The notes below the pieces were generated by a model. That model saw only the letters and a list, made by a program, of their open reading frames with translations. It searched no databases and was not told the DNA's origin. Below, piece after piece: positions 1 to 7,309 of a stretch of 33,122 nt of DNA. Where the stretch lies: positions 1-33,122 of IMG/VR virus record IMGVR_UViG_3300022752_000236. The stretch is one strand, 5' to 3'. The position numbers and the translations under genes are program-made. How positions within the stretch are numbered: the first letter of the stretch is position 1; each line of letters begins with the position of its first letter. This DNA comes from a virus.

Positions 1-1
1 G

Positions 2-2014
2 TTGCTGTCTAGTCGTCAGCTCAGAAAAGACTGGGTGAAGCTAAAGGGTGAGCTTCACTATAAGTGGGGTAAGCAATTTAAGACACGCGAAGAGTATCTT
101 CAATATCGTAACGTCTTTAAGAAAGACGACGTGTATTCTATCTTTGACCCAAAAGAATCGGCAATGGTCAAAGACGGCATTACTTATTTTAAAAACATGA
201 CACTAAAAGATGTGTCAGTTTTAAGCTTTGACCTTGAAACAACCACGCTTGATCCAAAAGATGAATCAGCAAAGATTCTTTTGATCAGCATCACACACCG
301 TGCGGGGAAAGCAAAAACCCTTGCCAAGCGGTTAATTTGTTTTGACGACTACCAATCGCAGGGAGAAATGATTGAGGACTTCTGTGCGCAGGTTCGCGCG
401 TTTGATCCGTCGATCATCCTTGGTCACAACATTTTTGGATTTGACCTTCCTTATCTTCGTGGCATCGCTGAGAAAGAAAACGTTGACCTTGCGCTTGGGC
501 GAGACGACTCTTGCGCACAGTTTGATAGCTACGAAAGTCAGTTCAGAAAAGAATCCAATCAGTTCATTAAGTACAACAAGTGTCGAGTGTATGGACGCGA
601 AATCATCGACACGTTGTTTCTATCCATTAAGCACGACGTCGCTGCTCGCAAGTATTCCAGCTACGGATTAAAGTCAATCATCAAGGAAGAAGGTCTTGAG
701 AAGAAGGACCGCGAGTTTTATGACGCATCGCTGATTCGATATAATTACACAGACAACGACGAGTGGGAAAAGATTAAACGTTATTGCGCAGACGACGCTG
801 ATGACGCTCTTGCTCTTTTTGACTTGATGGCGCCGCCGTTTTTTTACATGACACAATCTATTCCAAAGTCGTTTCAAAGTATTATTGAATCGGCAAGCGG
901 AAGCCAGCTGAACAGCCTAATGGTTAGAAGCTACCTTCAGGAAGGACACTCTATCCCCAAAGCGTCGGCTCAAGATGCGTTTGAGGGTGCTATCTCAGAA
1001 GGCAACCCGGGCATCTACAGGAACGTACATAAGGTTGACGTGTCATCGCTCTATCCCTCCATCATTCTTCAGTACGAAGTTTACGACAGGGCAAAAGATC
1101 CAAACGCAAACTTTCTAAACATGGTAAAGAGTTTCACCGAAACTCGTTTAAAGTATAAAAGACTGCTAAAGGAAACCGGAGATGCAAAGTACGACGCGCT
1201 TCAGGGTGCGTTTAAGATTCTCATTAACTCAGCGTATGGGTTTATGGGAGCGCCGGGGCTTGCCTTTAATAGCCCAGAGAACGCCGCGTTCATCACGAGC
1301 AAAGGACGCGAGATTCTTACAACAGCAATTGATTGGTCTAAAAGAAACGGATACGTTCTGGTGAACTGCGATACTGATTCAATCAGCTATTGCAAGTTTG
1401 ACAACCAAGAGTTTAACGAGTCTGAACGCGAACATCTTCTTCAAGATCTAAACGCGCTGTACCCCGACAAGATTAAGTTTGAAGACGACGGTTACTACAA
1501 GACCGTAATTGTTCTTAAGGCAAAAAACTACGTGCTATGGGACGGAAAAAAGATTAAGACCAAGGGAAGCGCATTGAAAGCTACAACAAAAGAGAAGGCG
1601 CTGAAAGAACTTATTTCCGAAACCGTGAATTACATTTTAAGCGGCAAAGAGTCCGAGCTTGTTTCTCTTTATCATAAGTATGTTAAAGAGGCGCTGAACG
1701 TTACCGACATTAAGCGTTGGGCTTCTCGAAAGTCAATTACTGAAGCGGTACTAAATCCAGAACGAACCAACGAGCAGAAGGTCGCGGATGCCCTTGAGGG
1801 ACAAGAGTTTCAGCCCGGAGATCGTCGTTACTTCTATTTTAAATCAGATGGTTCATTGTCGGTTGTTGAAAACTTTGATGGAGATTACGACCGCTACAAA
1901 CTTATCGAGAAGATCTGGAAGACACTTCAGGTGTTTTCCACCATCATTGACATTTCCACTTTTCCCAAGTATCATCTAAAGACGAAGAGGCACTTGTTGG
2001 AAGAGATCGCATGA
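2..2014 (+). CDS. Family B DNA polymerase with 3'-5' exonuclease (probably 5'-truncated by the window edge)
   Basis: Replicative DNA polymerase of the phage. The exonuclease domain has ExoI (D77, E79 in SFDLETT), ExoII (HNIFGFD, about 142-148) and ExoIII (Y261-x3-D265). The polymerase domain has motif A (DVSSLYPSI, 346-354), motif B (K405 with NSAYG), motif C (DTDS, 457-460) and KxY (508-510). All catalytic residues are present, so it should be active. Motifs A and B are only about 60 residues apart, which leaves little room for the TPR1 insertion of protein-primed polymerases; priming by RNA is therefore more likely (inference). The reading frame is open to the window edge. The first codon is TTG without a visible ribosome-binding site, so the true start is probably upstream. 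The stop overlaps the next start by 4 nt (ATGA), indicating an operon. Confidence 0.95.
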   Translation: MLSSRQLRKDWVKLKGELHYKWGKQFKTREEYLQYRNVFKKDDVYSIFDPKESAMVKDGITYFKNMTLKDVSVLSFDLETTTLDPKDESAKILLISITHRAGKAKTLAKRLICFDDYQSQGEMIEDFCAQVRAFDPSIILGHNIFGFDLPYLRGIAEKENVDLALGRDDSCAQFDSYESQFRKESNQFIKYNKCRVYGREIIDTLFLSIKHDVAARKYSSYGLKSIIKEEGLEKKDREFYDASLIRYNYTDNDEWEKIKRYCADDADDALALFDLMAPPFFYMTQSIPKSFQSIIESASGSQLNSLMVRSYLQEGHSIPKASAQDAFEGAISEGNPGIYRNVHKVDVSSLYPSIILQYEVYDRAKDPNANFLNMVKSFTETRLKYKRLLKETGDAKYDALQGAFKILINSAYGFMGAPGLAFNSPENAAFITSKGREILTTAIDWSKRNGYVLVNCDTDSISYCKFDNQEFNESEREHLLQDLNALYPDKIKFEDDGYYKTVIVLKAKNYVLWDGKKIKTKGSALKATTKEKALKELISETVNYILSGKESELVSLYHKYVKEALNVTDIKRWASRKSITEAVLNPERTNEQKVADALEGQEFQPGDRRYFYFKSDGSLSVVENFDGDYDRYKLIEKIWKTLQVFSTIIDISTFPKYHLKTKRHLLEEIA

Positions 2015-2370
2015 AGTCAAGATTTTTTAATCTAGCAAAAAAGCTCTCATACAAATCGGATTATCACTCACACCGTTTGGGTGCGGTAATTGTACGCGGC
2101 GGGGAAGTGATTGGTGTTGGGTTTAACAAAAGAAAAACCCATCCAATGTCACACACCCGGTTTAACAACATACACGCCGAACTGTCTGCTGTTCTTAGCG
2201 CAGGGCTTGAGGATCTAAAGGGGTGCGCAATCTATGTTTACAGGGAAACAAAACAGGGACAGCCGGCAATGGCTCGACCGTGTGAGCATTGTATGAAGCT
2301 TTTAAAGCAGCTCTCTATTTCCAAGGTTTACTACAGCACCGACGTTGGCTTTTCAAAAGAGAAGATCTAA
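2011..2370 (+). CDS. dCMP/cytidine deaminase-like zinc enzyme
   Basis: A 119-residue protein of the cytidine/deoxycytidylate deaminase superfamily. The zinc and catalytic motif HAE is at 55-57 (IHAELSAV) and the second zinc motif PCEHC is at 90-94, the usual spacing for this fold. The N-terminal GAVIVRGGEVIGVGFN is the typical first strand pair. In phages such enzymes usually turn dCMP into dUMP for dTTP synthesis, which fits the dUTPase about 2.5 kb downstream. Substrate (dCMP, cytidine, or a base in nucleic acid) cannot be read from the sequence. It starts inside the polymerase stop (ATGA), so translation is probably coupled. Confidence 0.85.
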   Translation: MKSRFFNLAKKLSYKSDYHSHRLGAVIVRGGEVIGVGFNKRKTHPMSHTRFNNIHAELSAVLSAGLEDLKGCAIYVYRETKQGQPAMARPCEHCMKLLKQLSISKVYYSTDVGFSKEKI

Positions 2371-2516
2371 TGTCATTTTTTTGGTTGCTAGTTTTGACAG
2401 GAGCGCTCTGCTTGTATACAATGGAATATAGGGAAGCGCCGTTGTTCATCAAGTGGGCGATTGCTCTTCAAGGGATTATACTGGCCGTACTGATCATAAC
2501 CTTAAAGTTAATATAA
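2370..2516 (+). CDS. Small two-helix membrane protein, 48 aa
   Basis: A short hydrophobic protein, unrecognised. I chose the ATG at 2370 because it overlaps the upstream stop by one base (TAATG) and has a purine stretch before it; longer in-frame starts run far into the deaminase gene. Two likely membrane segments are residues 3-17 (FFWLLVLTGALCLYT) and about 28-48, joined by a short loop with E19, R21 and E22. Its own stop overlaps the start of the AAA+ ATPase, again as TAATG. Function unknown; coupling on both sides suggests a real gene. Confidence 0.6.
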   Translation: MSFFWLLVLTGALCLYTMEYREAPLFIKWAIALQGIILAVLIITLKLI

Positions 2517-3481
2517 TGTCACACTTTGTTGTCAAAAAAATAACAGCAGTTTCTGACCTCAAAGTGGGAGACGAAATCCCTGAGTCAGATTATAGCACTG
2601 TTACTCCCGACAACAAGTTTGTTCAGCTTGAATATATCTCAACAGAAGAAGAGGGAATTGTAGAAGCCGTGCCCGGTATTTACACCCTCAAGCCTGTTCC
2701 CGGTGGCCTTGAGCTTCAGAAAACCGCATTCGTTCAAGACGCAATTCTCGAAGAATTTGTCCACACCAAAGACATTGAAGAGCGTATTAATTGTTTTTTT
2801 AATCGCCTTCATGTTTACAAGAAGCACGGCATTGAAGTTCCAAAGCGTAACGTTTTGCTGTATGGACCTCCCGGATCAGGGAAGTCAACTGGGTTAATTA
2901 AGATTGCCAACAAGTACAACGCGGACGGCAAAACTCTTGTCGTTATTTATCCAACCGATAAAGTTGAATCGTTTGAGGTTAAGTCGTTTGTAAAGCGCCT
3001 TGTATACAAAGACGTTGATAAGCTTATCCTTATCGTTGAAGACATTGGCGGGGTTGAGATTGATCAAGTCAAGATGAGATCAGACAGTAGTCTTCTTAGC
3101 CTTCTCGACAACCAAGAAAAAACTTTCAAGCTTCCAACGCTCATCATCGCAACCACAAACTTCCCGGAAATCTTTCTTGGTAATCTCACGAACCGTCCCG
3201 GAAGATTCGACGACAAGATTGAAGTTGGTTATCCCGACGGAGAGCAACGCAAGCGCTTGCTTATGTTCTTTACTCAAGACACCGCCTCTCCAGAAGCGCA
3301 AGCTCTAATGTCTGAAAAAAGAACTCAAGAGTTTTCTCCGGCGCACATCAAGGAAGCCGTCATTCGATCTGAGATTTACGACAAGCCGCTTCACGTTGTG
3401 ATCGACGACATGCTTAAGGAGATCGAGCTATATAAGAAAGCATTTACAAAACGTAAATCAATGGGGTTGATGGATGACTAA
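2516..3481 (+). CDS. AAA+ ATPase
   Basis: A 321-residue ATPase with one AAA+ module. Walker A is GPPGSGKS at 117-124, the Walker B strand is LILIVEDIGG at 170-179 (E175, D176), sensor 1 is ATTN at 212-215, and an arginine-finger-type segment NRPGRFD is at 226-232. This set is typical of the FtsH/proteasomal-ATPase-like group of AAA proteins found in phages. The first 100 residues form a separate N-terminal region I do not recognise, perhaps the substrate-binding part. The start ATG at 2516 is chosen because it forms TAATG with the upstream stop; an in-frame ATG 63 nt upstream lies wholly inside the previous gene. Role is unknown (remodelling factor, replication helper, or unfoldase). Confidence 0.88.
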   Translation: MSHFVVKKITAVSDLKVGDEIPESDYSTVTPDNKFVQLEYISTEEEGIVEAVPGIYTLKPVPGGLELQKTAFVQDAILEEFVHTKDIEERINCFFNRLHVYKKHGIEVPKRNVLLYGPPGSGKSTGLIKIANKYNADGKTLVVIYPTDKVESFEVKSFVKRLVYKDVDKLILIVEDIGGVEIDQVKMRSDSSLLSLLDNQEKTFKLPTLIIATTNFPEIFLGNLTNRPGRFDDKIEVGYPDGEQRKRLLMFFTQDTASPEAQALMSEKRTQEFSPAHIKEAVIRSEIYDKPLHVVIDDMLKEIELYKKAFTKRKSMGLMDD

Positions 3482-3707
3482 AACACACAGCCTCCGCGAT
3501 TACAAACAAGCAAAGATACTTGAGAAAGATTTAAAGCAAGTAATCAAGATTATTAACTTGGCTATAAGCGCGTTGCACCATTACTCAAAGTATGCGCCTG
3601 TCTCTGTCATAATATCTTCTTTACAAACGAACAAAACTATATTAGAAATACACTACAACAAGTACGAGAGAATCCTTAAAAGCAAAGGTGAGCTAAAAAG
3701 TGATTAA
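3474..3707 (+). CDS. Hypothetical small helical protein, 77 aa
   Basis: Unrecognised. It is basic and predominantly helical in composition, with hydrophobic residues spaced as in amphipathic helices (IINLAISALHHYSKY). There is no signal peptide or metal motif. It begins 8 nt before the end of the ATPase gene, preceded by a G-rich stretch (GGGGTTG) that could serve for ribosome binding, and it ends 8 nt inside the next gene. Position between the ATPase and the metallopeptidase-like gene hints that it works with one of them, but nothing in the sequence shows it. Confidence 0.6.
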   Translation: MTKTHSLRDYKQAKILEKDLKQVIKIINLAISALHHYSKYAPVSVIISSLQTNKTILEIHYNKYERILKSKGELKSD

Positions 3708-4017
3708 CTGGAAATCACTCACAAAGCGGATACCGCACCGAGTCCAAGTGTCACGCAAATCTTTTTATGAGATTTGTTATGTGGATACTTTTGTGGACAA
3801 AGACGTGCTGGGGGAAACCCGCTTTGACAGAAAGCAGATTGCCCTTAAGGATGATCAGCCGCCCAAGGAAAAGGTTCATACGTATTTGCATGAGCTTCTC
3901 CATGCAATTAGTGAAGAGTACGACGTTGGTTTAACAGAAAGTCAGGTACGCGCCCTTGAAAAAGCCATTTATTATATGCTTAAATCAGGTAACGTGTTTA
4001 GGAAAATCAATCGATGA
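3700..4017 (+). CDS. HExxH zinc metallopeptidase-like protein
   Basis: A 105-residue protein with a classic zincin motif HELLH (residues about 64-68), flanked by a helix before it and a second acidic helix after it (LTESQVRALEKAI) that could give the third zinc ligand. The length and layout resemble the minimal predicted metallopeptidases common in phage replication regions; they are sometimes grouped with ImmA/IrrE-like or SprT-like peptidases, but assignment to either is uncertain here. No signal peptide, so it acts in the cytoplasm. The start is GTG at 3700, supported by AAAGGTGAG about 8 nt upstream; there is no ATG alternative nearby. It overlaps both neighbours (8 nt upstream, ATGA downstream). 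The target is unknown. Confidence 0.7.
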   Translation: MINWKSLTKRIPHRVQVSRKSFYEICYVDTFVDKDVLGETRFDRKQIALKDDQPPKEKVHTYLHELLHAISEEYDVGLTESQVRALEKAIYYMLKSGNVFRKINR

Positions 4018-4808
4018 GTAAAAAGCTTGGACCTAAAATACTTATTTTAGATATTGAAACGGCTCCCGTTCTTGCGCACGTATGGGGATTGTGGGATCAA
4101 AACGTTGGTCTTAATCAAATCAAAGCAGACTGGCACGTTCTGTCTTGGGCTGCAAAATGGTTTGGTGAAAAGAAAGTCATGTATCAGGATCAACGTGATG
4201 CTAAAAACATAGAAGATGACAAAAAGATTTTGCAGGGCATTTGGGATCTTTTAGACGAAGCCGACATTATTGTAACCCAAAACGGCAAAGCGTTTGACCA
4301 AAAGAAACTAAATGCTCGGTTCATACTAAACGGGATGCAACCACCTAGCTCGTTTAAACACATCGACACAAAACAAATCGCATCAAGGCACTTTGCGTTT
4401 ACATCAAACAAGCTTGAGTATCTAACCGCCAAGCTATGCAAAACGTACAAGAAACTAAAACCTAAGAAGTTTCAAGGCTTTGAACTGTGGAAAGCCTGTC
4501 TTGCTAAAAACAAGGAAGCTTGGAAAGAGATGGAACTGTACAACAAGCACGACGTTCTTTCTCTTGAAGAGCTATATACGAAGCTCATTCCTTGGGACAA
4601 CAGTATTAACTTCGCCCTTTACACGGATAAGGAAGTTTTGCTTTGTTCCTGCGGGTCATCCGAGCTTAAGCGCAACGGGTTCTGTTATAGCAGCATCGGA
4701 AAGTATCAACGATATAAATGTACAAAGTGTGGTGCTGAATCAAAAAGTGGGAGCAACGAGTTCTCTAAAGACAAACGGGACTCTTTGCTAAGGAAAGTTC
4801 CAAAATAA
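4014..4808 (+). CDS. Stand-alone 3'-5' exonuclease (RNase H-like, DEDD) with C-terminal zinc ribbon
   Basis: A 264-residue nuclease. ExoI is ILDIETAP (D13, E15), ExoII is QNGKAFD (N90, D95) and ExoIII is YNKHDV (D180), matching the PolB-type/DnaQ-like exonuclease group. The C-terminal 60 residues carry a zinc ribbon: C211 and C213 (CSC) with C236 and C239 (CTKC), probably a nucleic-acid binding element. The phage polymerase already has an exonuclease domain, so this is a second DEDD nuclease, possibly for recombination, RNA primer removal or host DNA degradation (inference). It begins in the stop of the metallopeptidase-like gene (ATGA) and ends 47 nt before the dUTPase gene, the largest gap in the rightward block. 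Confidence 0.85.
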   Translation: MSKKLGPKILILDIETAPVLAHVWGLWDQNVGLNQIKADWHVLSWAAKWFGEKKVMYQDQRDAKNIEDDKKILQGIWDLLDEADIIVTQNGKAFDQKKLNARFILNGMQPPSSFKHIDTKQIASRHFAFTSNKLEYLTAKLCKTYKKLKPKKFQGFELWKACLAKNKEAWKEMELYNKHDVLSLEELYTKLIPWDNSINFALYTDKEVLLCSCGSSELKRNGFCYSSIGKYQRYKCTKCGAESKSGSNEFSKDKRDSLLRKVPK

Positions 4809-4844
4809 CATTGTCTAACAATCGTTAATTTGTTATTCTTATTT

Positions 4845-4852
4845 AGAGGTGA
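4845..4852 (+). promoter_or_regulatory. Ribosome-binding site of the dUTPase gene
   Basis: AGAGGTGA lies 3 nt before the ATG at 4856 and 9 nt before a second in-frame ATG at 4862. The spacing is better for the second ATG, so the mature start could be two codons later (MFNDLP). I kept the upstream ATG in the gene coordinates. Confidence 0.5.
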
Positions 4853-4855
4853 ACA

Positions 4856-5320
4856 ATGTCTATGTTTAATGATCTACCAGTTGTTGAAGTAAAGCGTCTT
4901 TCAAATACTGCAGTTGTGCCGACCTCCGCACACGGCGCTGACGCCGGACTGGACCTTTACGCAAACGAAGACGTTTTTATCAAGATCGGCGAAACGGGAA
5001 CCATTCGAACCGGGGTTGCTCTTGGTATTCCCAGAGGGTTTTACGGCAAGATTGAAGACCGAAGCAGTCTTGCTTTGGCCGGAATTAGAAGCGGAGCTGG
5101 TGTTGTAGACGCCGGCTATAACGGAGAGATCAAGGTTGTTCTTCACAATCTAAACAACGGCAATGAGTCAACACACTTGGGTCGTGGTTATCAAATCAAA
5201 CAAGGTCAAAGAATCGCACAGTTGATTGTTCAATCAGTTGTTCCGGTTCGATTGGTTGAAGTGGAAGCACTTGAAACCAGCGAACGTGGAGCAAACGGAT
5301 TTGGCAGCACTGGACGATAA
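4856..5320 (+). CDS. dut: dUTPase (deoxyuridine 5'-triphosphate nucleotidohydrolase)
   Basis: Trimeric-type dUTPase, 154 residues, the normal length. All five family motifs are visible: motif 1 DAGLDLYA (29-36), motif 2 DRSSLA (68-73), motif 3 GVVDAGYNGEI (82-92, catalytic D85 and substrate Y88), motif 4 GQRIAQLIV (117-125) and the glycine-rich motif 5 RGANGFGSTG (144-153), which closes over the substrate. It hydrolyses dUTP to dUMP, keeping uracil out of phage DNA and supplying dUMP for dTTP. Together with the deaminase it forms a small nucleotide-pool module. The start at 4862 is an equally reasonable choice (see the binding site). Confidence 0.97.
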   Translation: MSMFNDLPVVEVKRLSNTAVVPTSAHGADAGLDLYANEDVFIKIGETGTIRTGVALGIPRGFYGKIEDRSSLALAGIRSGAGVVDAGYNGEIKVVLHNLNNGNESTHLGRGYQIKQGQRIAQLIVQSVVPVRLVEVEALETSERGANGFGSTGR

Positions 5321-5322
5321 TA

Positions 5323-5604
5323 ATGGCGAAAAAAAAAGACGACAGTGAGATTGATCGACTAGAACAGCAGGTTAGAGAACTAAAAAGCATCAACAGAAGT
5401 TTGATGAAACGACTTAGAAAAGTCGATCGACATTACAAAGAAGTTATCAATGAACCAGAAGAAGACAGAGGGCCGCAAGAAGAGAGAGGCAAAAGAACCT
5501 GCCCTCATTGCACACGAGGGGAAATTACAGAAGTCAATCTCCTCGGACGCGTCTTCGAACGATGCACAGTCTGCGACTGGAGATCAAAAACCAAAAAGGG
5601 CTAA
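5323..5604 (+). CDS. Coiled-coil plus zinc-ribbon protein, 93 aa
   Basis: Residues 5-42 are highly charged with heptad-like leucines and isoleucines, a likely coiled coil (dimerisation). Residues 57-88 form a small zinc ribbon with two knuckles, CPHC (60-63) and CTVC (81-84), separated by 17 residues including GEITEV. Such proteins are often nucleic-acid or protein adaptors; the function here is unknown. The start lies 2 nt after the dUTPase stop. The whole zinc-ribbon half is encoded by DNA that also encodes the first 51 codons of the next gene in the +1 relative frame. Confidence 0.7.
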   Translation: MAKKKDDSEIDRLEQQVRELKSINRSLMKRLRKVDRHYKEVINEPEEDRGPQEERGKRTCPHCTRGEITEVNLLGRVFERCTVCDWRSKTKKG

Positions 5605-5944
5605 CCTAAAGCGGTTTTTAATTTCAATCTTAAGACGAGCAACCTACCGCTGGCCTCCGCGATCAGAGGCGTTAAAAGAAGGACGTAAAGATCGAAATGC
5701 ATACGAGTGTGCGATGTGTAAAATATTGCACAAGAATAACGAAGTTGTTTTAGATCACATAAAACCAGTGGTCGATCCTAAGTTGGGATTCACAACGTGG
5801 GACGATTACATTAACCGGATGTTCCCCGAAAAGGACGGATTTCAAGTTTTGTGTTCAAGCTGCCACGACATTAAGACGGAGCTAGAAGACGAGATGAGAA
5901 AACATTTTACAAAGGAAAGAAAAAAAAATGAACGCTCTGACTAA
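5450..5944 (+). CDS. HNH endonuclease-like protein
   Basis: A 164-residue protein whose C-terminal half is an HNH/McrA-like zinc finger nuclease: CAMC (87-90), the DH of LDHIKPVV (102-103), an N in the DYINRMF helix (122), then CSSC (135-138) followed by HD (139-140). The pattern of residues 70-142 matches HNH proteins common in phage genomes. The 50 N-terminal residues are low in structure and overlap the zinc-ribbon gene by 155 nt. No other ATG, GTG or TTG start exists downstream before the domain, so either this long overlap is real or an unusual start is used. It could act in packaging (HNH proteins near terminase), in recombination, or against host DNA. Confidence 0.75.
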   Translation: MNQKKTEGRKKREAKEPALIAHEGKLQKSISSDASSNDAQSATGDQKPKRANLKRFLISILRRATYRWPPRSEALKEGRKDRNAYECAMCKILHKNNEVVLDHIKPVVDPKLGFTTWDDYINRMFPEKDGFQVLCSSCHDIKTELEDEMRKHFTKERKKNERSD

Positions 5945-6680
5945 AAGTATCGCAAAAGGTGCAGCTGCTGGACTTGTTGTTGGTCTTATCTTGGCGGGGG
6001 TTGTTGATGTTATCTCAATTTTTACCTCCAATAAGAACGAGCTAACCAATCAAAACAAATCGGTTGTAACTCCTTCTGTTCCCATTCAGCCCACTGAAAA
6101 GCTTGAATCACGCACGTCGAAGATTAAGGACATTCAGCTTCTAAAGCTTAATCCAAATCGCACCCTTGTGATTAATGAGCAGATTACTTTTTTCTCTGAA
6201 CGACTTGCTGATCAAATTCTTGAAATGGGCGACTCCTCAGAGCCAATTGTTATTCTGATTAACTCTCCCGGCGGAAACGTGTTTAGCGGAGAAAAGATAT
6301 TGAGCGCAATGGAATCTGTTAAGTCCGATATTTATACGGTCTGCGACGGACTGTGTGCATCAATGGCAGCCATCATTCACCAATATGGCACCAAGCGACT
6401 GGCGACCGATCGTTCGGTGCTAATGTTCCACGACGCAGCCGGCGGCATACAAGGGCGCCTAAGCGAAATGCTCAGTATGTTAACCATGGTTAAGCGAAAG
6501 ATTGAGAAGGCAAACCATTATATTGCCAACCGTTCAAAGATTTCCTATGACGAACTTGTTCGCCTAGAAGCCAATAACTATTGGATTGATTCTGAAGACG
6601 CAATGGAGCGAGGTCTTGTTGATGGCCTTGTGCGTCTAAAGAATAAGCCCAAGCCAGAAGGCGGCGTGTTCGGTCTGTAA
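5928..6680 (+). CDS. Membrane-anchored ClpP-like serine protease
   Basis: A 250-residue protein of the ClpP/crotonase fold. The N-terminal segment (about 10-32) is one transmembrane helix, followed by a linker (33-65) and the protease domain. INSPGG (111-116) is the oxyanion strand, the nucleophile is S145 in LCASMAA, and the general base is H168 in MFHDAAGG. At the place where Escherichia coli ClpP has its catalytic Asp171, my alignment by eye gives N217 (ANNYWIDSEDAMERGLVD), so the triad is altered. Typical ClpP is soluble; an N-terminal anchor is unusual. It starts 17 nt inside the HNH gene with a good AAAGGA site. The protease may act at the inner membrane; whether it is a capsid maturation protease cannot be told. 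Confidence 0.8.
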   Translation: MNALTKSIAKGAAAGLVVGLILAGVVDVISIFTSNKNELTNQNKSVVTPSVPIQPTEKLESRTSKIKDIQLLKLNPNRTLVINEQITFFSERLADQILEMGDSSEPIVILINSPGGNVFSGEKILSAMESVKSDIYTVCDGLCASMAAIIHQYGTKRLATDRSVLMFHDAAGGIQGRLSEMLSMLTMVKRKIEKANHYIANRSKISYDELVRLEANNYWIDSEDAMERGLVDGLVRLKNKPKPEGGVFGL

Positions 6681-6681
6681 T

Positions 6682-6945
6682 ATGGAAACCGATCTTTTAT
6701 TGGCTCTTCTTTGTGGTCTTGGTGTTTTTGTTCTTCTAAAAAAGAACAAGAGCACTGAGGCTCAAGCTGAAAACCTTGAAACCAAAGAAAAGCTTCTTGA
6801 GCTTGAAAAAGAATTGATTAAAACTAAGGCAACGCTTGAGTCAGAAGAGACCAAGCGAGACGAAATAAAAAAAGAAATGACGGAAAAGGTCAATGAAACG
6901 CTTACGCCAAAAGACATTGCCGATTATTTCAATCGTAATAAGTAG
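6682..6945 (+). CDS. Membrane-anchored coiled-coil protein, 87 aa (i-spanin-like layout)
   Basis: The first 20 residues are hydrophobic (LLLALLCGLGVFVLL) and end in KKNK. The rest (22-75) is a long Glu/Lys-rich coiled coil, followed by a short tail (PKDIADYFNRNK). This is the layout of many small phage membrane proteins, including inner-membrane spanins, but the Lys-rich flank after the helix would by the positive-inside rule place the coil in the cytoplasm, unlike a spanin. It starts 1 nt after the ClpP-like gene and overlaps the next gene by 53 nt. Function unknown. Confidence 0.6.
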   Translation: METDLLLALLCGLGVFVLLKKNKSTEAQAENLETKEKLLELEKELIKTKATLESEETKRDEIKKEMTEKVNETLTPKDIADYFNRNK

Positions 6946-7309
6946 TGCAATTATATCAAATATTGCATTCGCGGGAGAAGATGCCGTGTATCTGGAGAAA
7001 GACAGCAAAGCTCCGTATGCCGGTATTCTTCTCCCCGTCGAAAAAGCCACAAACGTAAGGAAAAGTCTAATTGAGCTAGACGCCCTGCGCGCAATTAACG
7101 AGTCGTATGTAAAAAGTATACAGATGTACCAGAACGCAATACAGCTCAACGATCAAAAATATAATACACTATCCGAACAGAACGATAAGCTTTCGGTTGC
7201 GTTGGTTGAGAGCAGAAAAAGCGCCGACCTGCAGAAGATCATTTGGTTTGGATTTGGCGTTATAGCCACCGGATTTGCCGTATATGGAGCGAAAAAGATT
7301 ACCCAGTGA
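6893..7309 (+). CDS. Exported coiled-coil protein with C-terminal membrane anchor, 138 aa
   Basis: Residues 1-27 form a good signal peptide: a basic start (MKRLRQK), a hydrophobic core (IISIVISSAIISNI) and a cleavage site after AFA. There is no Cys for lipidation. The middle (45-112) is a helical, coiled-coil-like region beginning with KAPYAGILLP, and residues 115-133 (IIWFGFGVIATGFAVYG) make a C-terminal transmembrane helix followed by KK. The protein would span from periplasm back to the inner membrane. The start at 6893 is required to supply the basic end of the signal peptide, hence the 53-nt overlap. A lysis (spanin-like) role is possible but unproven. Confidence 0.65.
   Translation: MKRLRQKTLPIISIVISSAIISNIAFAGEDAVYLEKDSKAPYAGILLPVEKATNVRKSLIELDALRAINESYVKSIQMYQNAIQLNDQKYNTLSEQNDKLSVALVESRKSADLQKIIWFGFGVIATGFAVYGAKKITQ

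Noticed and set aside
4811-4839. Sigma70-like promoter TTGTCT-N17-TATTCT before dUTPase
   Set aside because: Spacing is good but both boxes match only 4 of 6, and transcription would start on top of the ribosome-binding site at 4845.
5590-5604. Programmed frameshift from the zinc-ribbon gene into the HNH gene at A-AAA-AAG
   Set aside because: A -1 slip would not reach the HNH frame (it is +1 relative), and the HNH frame has its own ATG.
6841-7149. 102-codon minus-strand frame across the membrane coiled-coil genes
   Set aside because: Antisense to two well-supported genes with signal peptide and coil features; isolated on the opposite strand.
6682-7309. Classical Rz/Rz1 spanin assignment
   Set aside because: No lipobox Cys in either protein; kept only as a hypothesis.
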